DNA of 14,479 bases from RUG11783 sp964599695 (GTDB lineage Bacteria; Bacillota; Clostridia; Oscillospirales; Ruminococcaceae). The position numbers and the translations under genes were made by a program. Location of the stretch: contig CAZRGP010000043.1 in assembly GCA_964599695.1 (NCBI GenBank), forward strand, positions 1-14,479, read 5' to 3'. Below, in pieces: positions 14,445 to 14,479 of this stretch. The notes under the pieces are model-generated. The model did no database searches and was not told the DNA's origin. It saw only the letters and a list, made by a program, of their open reading frames with translations. How positions within the stretch are numbered: position 1 is the stretch's first letter; every line of letters begins with the position of its first letter.

Positions 14445-14479
14445 ATTATTTTACTGTCTGCTTGACGGGAAGCACACCA
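14445..14479 (+). repeat. Right terminal inverted repeat of the IS (at window edge)
   Basis: Its reverse complement, TGGTGTGCTTCCC...GACAGTAAAATAAT, mirrors the left repeat at 12746-12780. It ends in CACCA at the last base, so it may continue slightly beyond. Confidence 0.7.

Larger units (their letters stand above)
12746..14479 (+). mobile_element. IS3-family (IS150-like) insertion sequence
   Basis: The element has orfA and orfB in the -1 arrangement and imperfect terminal inverted repeats. The left end (TGATATGCTCCCC...GACAGTGAAATAAC, 12746-12780) matches the reverse complement of 14445-14479 (TGGTGTGCTTCCC...GACAGTAAAATAAT) at about 25 of 35 positions. The ends are TG and CA, as usual for the family. 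About 1.73 kb. The right repeat ends at the last base of the window, so the exact end and the target duplication cannot be checked. The orfs look intact, so the element may be active. Confidence 0.85.

Overview
The window looks like chromosomal DNA of a Gram-positive, low- to mid-GC anaerobe of the Bacillota, most likely class Clostridia (Lachnospiraceae-like). The pointers are strong purine-rich ribosome binding sites, a perfect CIRCE element in front of clpB, sigma-A type promoters, a DUF969/DUF979/Pcp cluster, and two mobile elements typical of such genomes. The genus cannot be fixed from the sequence alone.

Layout. (1) Bases 1-48, minus strand: what looks like the 5' end of a group IIC intron running off the left edge. 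It sits directly behind an intrinsic terminator hairpin (56-87), which is the usual target of this intron class. (2) 4053 to 141, minus strand: a two-gene operon of a cytoplasmic family-2 glycoside hydrolase and a GT-B-fold, GT28/MGDG-synthase-like protein. It has its own promoter and a palindrome of LacI-family type over the -35 box. (3) 7005 to 4212, minus strand: a four-gene operon of a small two-helix membrane protein, DUF969 and DUF979 membrane proteins and pyrrolidone-carboxylate peptidase (Pcp), ended by a strong terminator at 4150-4177. The likely job is release and transport of 5-oxoproline (pyroglutamate). (4) 7234 to 10014, plus strand, divergent from the previous operon: an M29-aminopeptidase/NicX-like metalloenzyme, a GtrA-like membrane protein (ATGA overlap) and a family-2 glycosyltransferase that begins with TTG and carries a MarR-like winged-helix segment at its C terminus. 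(5) 10033 to 12715, plus strand: clpB, with a CIRCE operator embedded in its promoter. (6) About 12746 to the right edge: an IS3-family (IS150-like) insertion sequence with orfA and orfB in the -1 arrangement, a slippery A7G run, a DD(35)E triad and imperfect terminal inverted repeats. The right repeat ends at or near the last base of the window.

Working together: operon 3 is a coherent 5-oxoproline peptide-scavenging unit, and the divergent M29-like gene could be a second peptide-processing function. Operon 2 is a sugar-related pair of unknown substrate. clpB is a stand-alone HrcA-controlled chaperone gene. The most unusual items are the glycosyltransferase fused to a winged-helix segment, the group IIC intron boundary at the operon terminator, the glycoside hydrolase/GT-B pair, and the small membrane protein heading the Pcp operon. 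No tRNA, rRNA or CRISPR array was seen.
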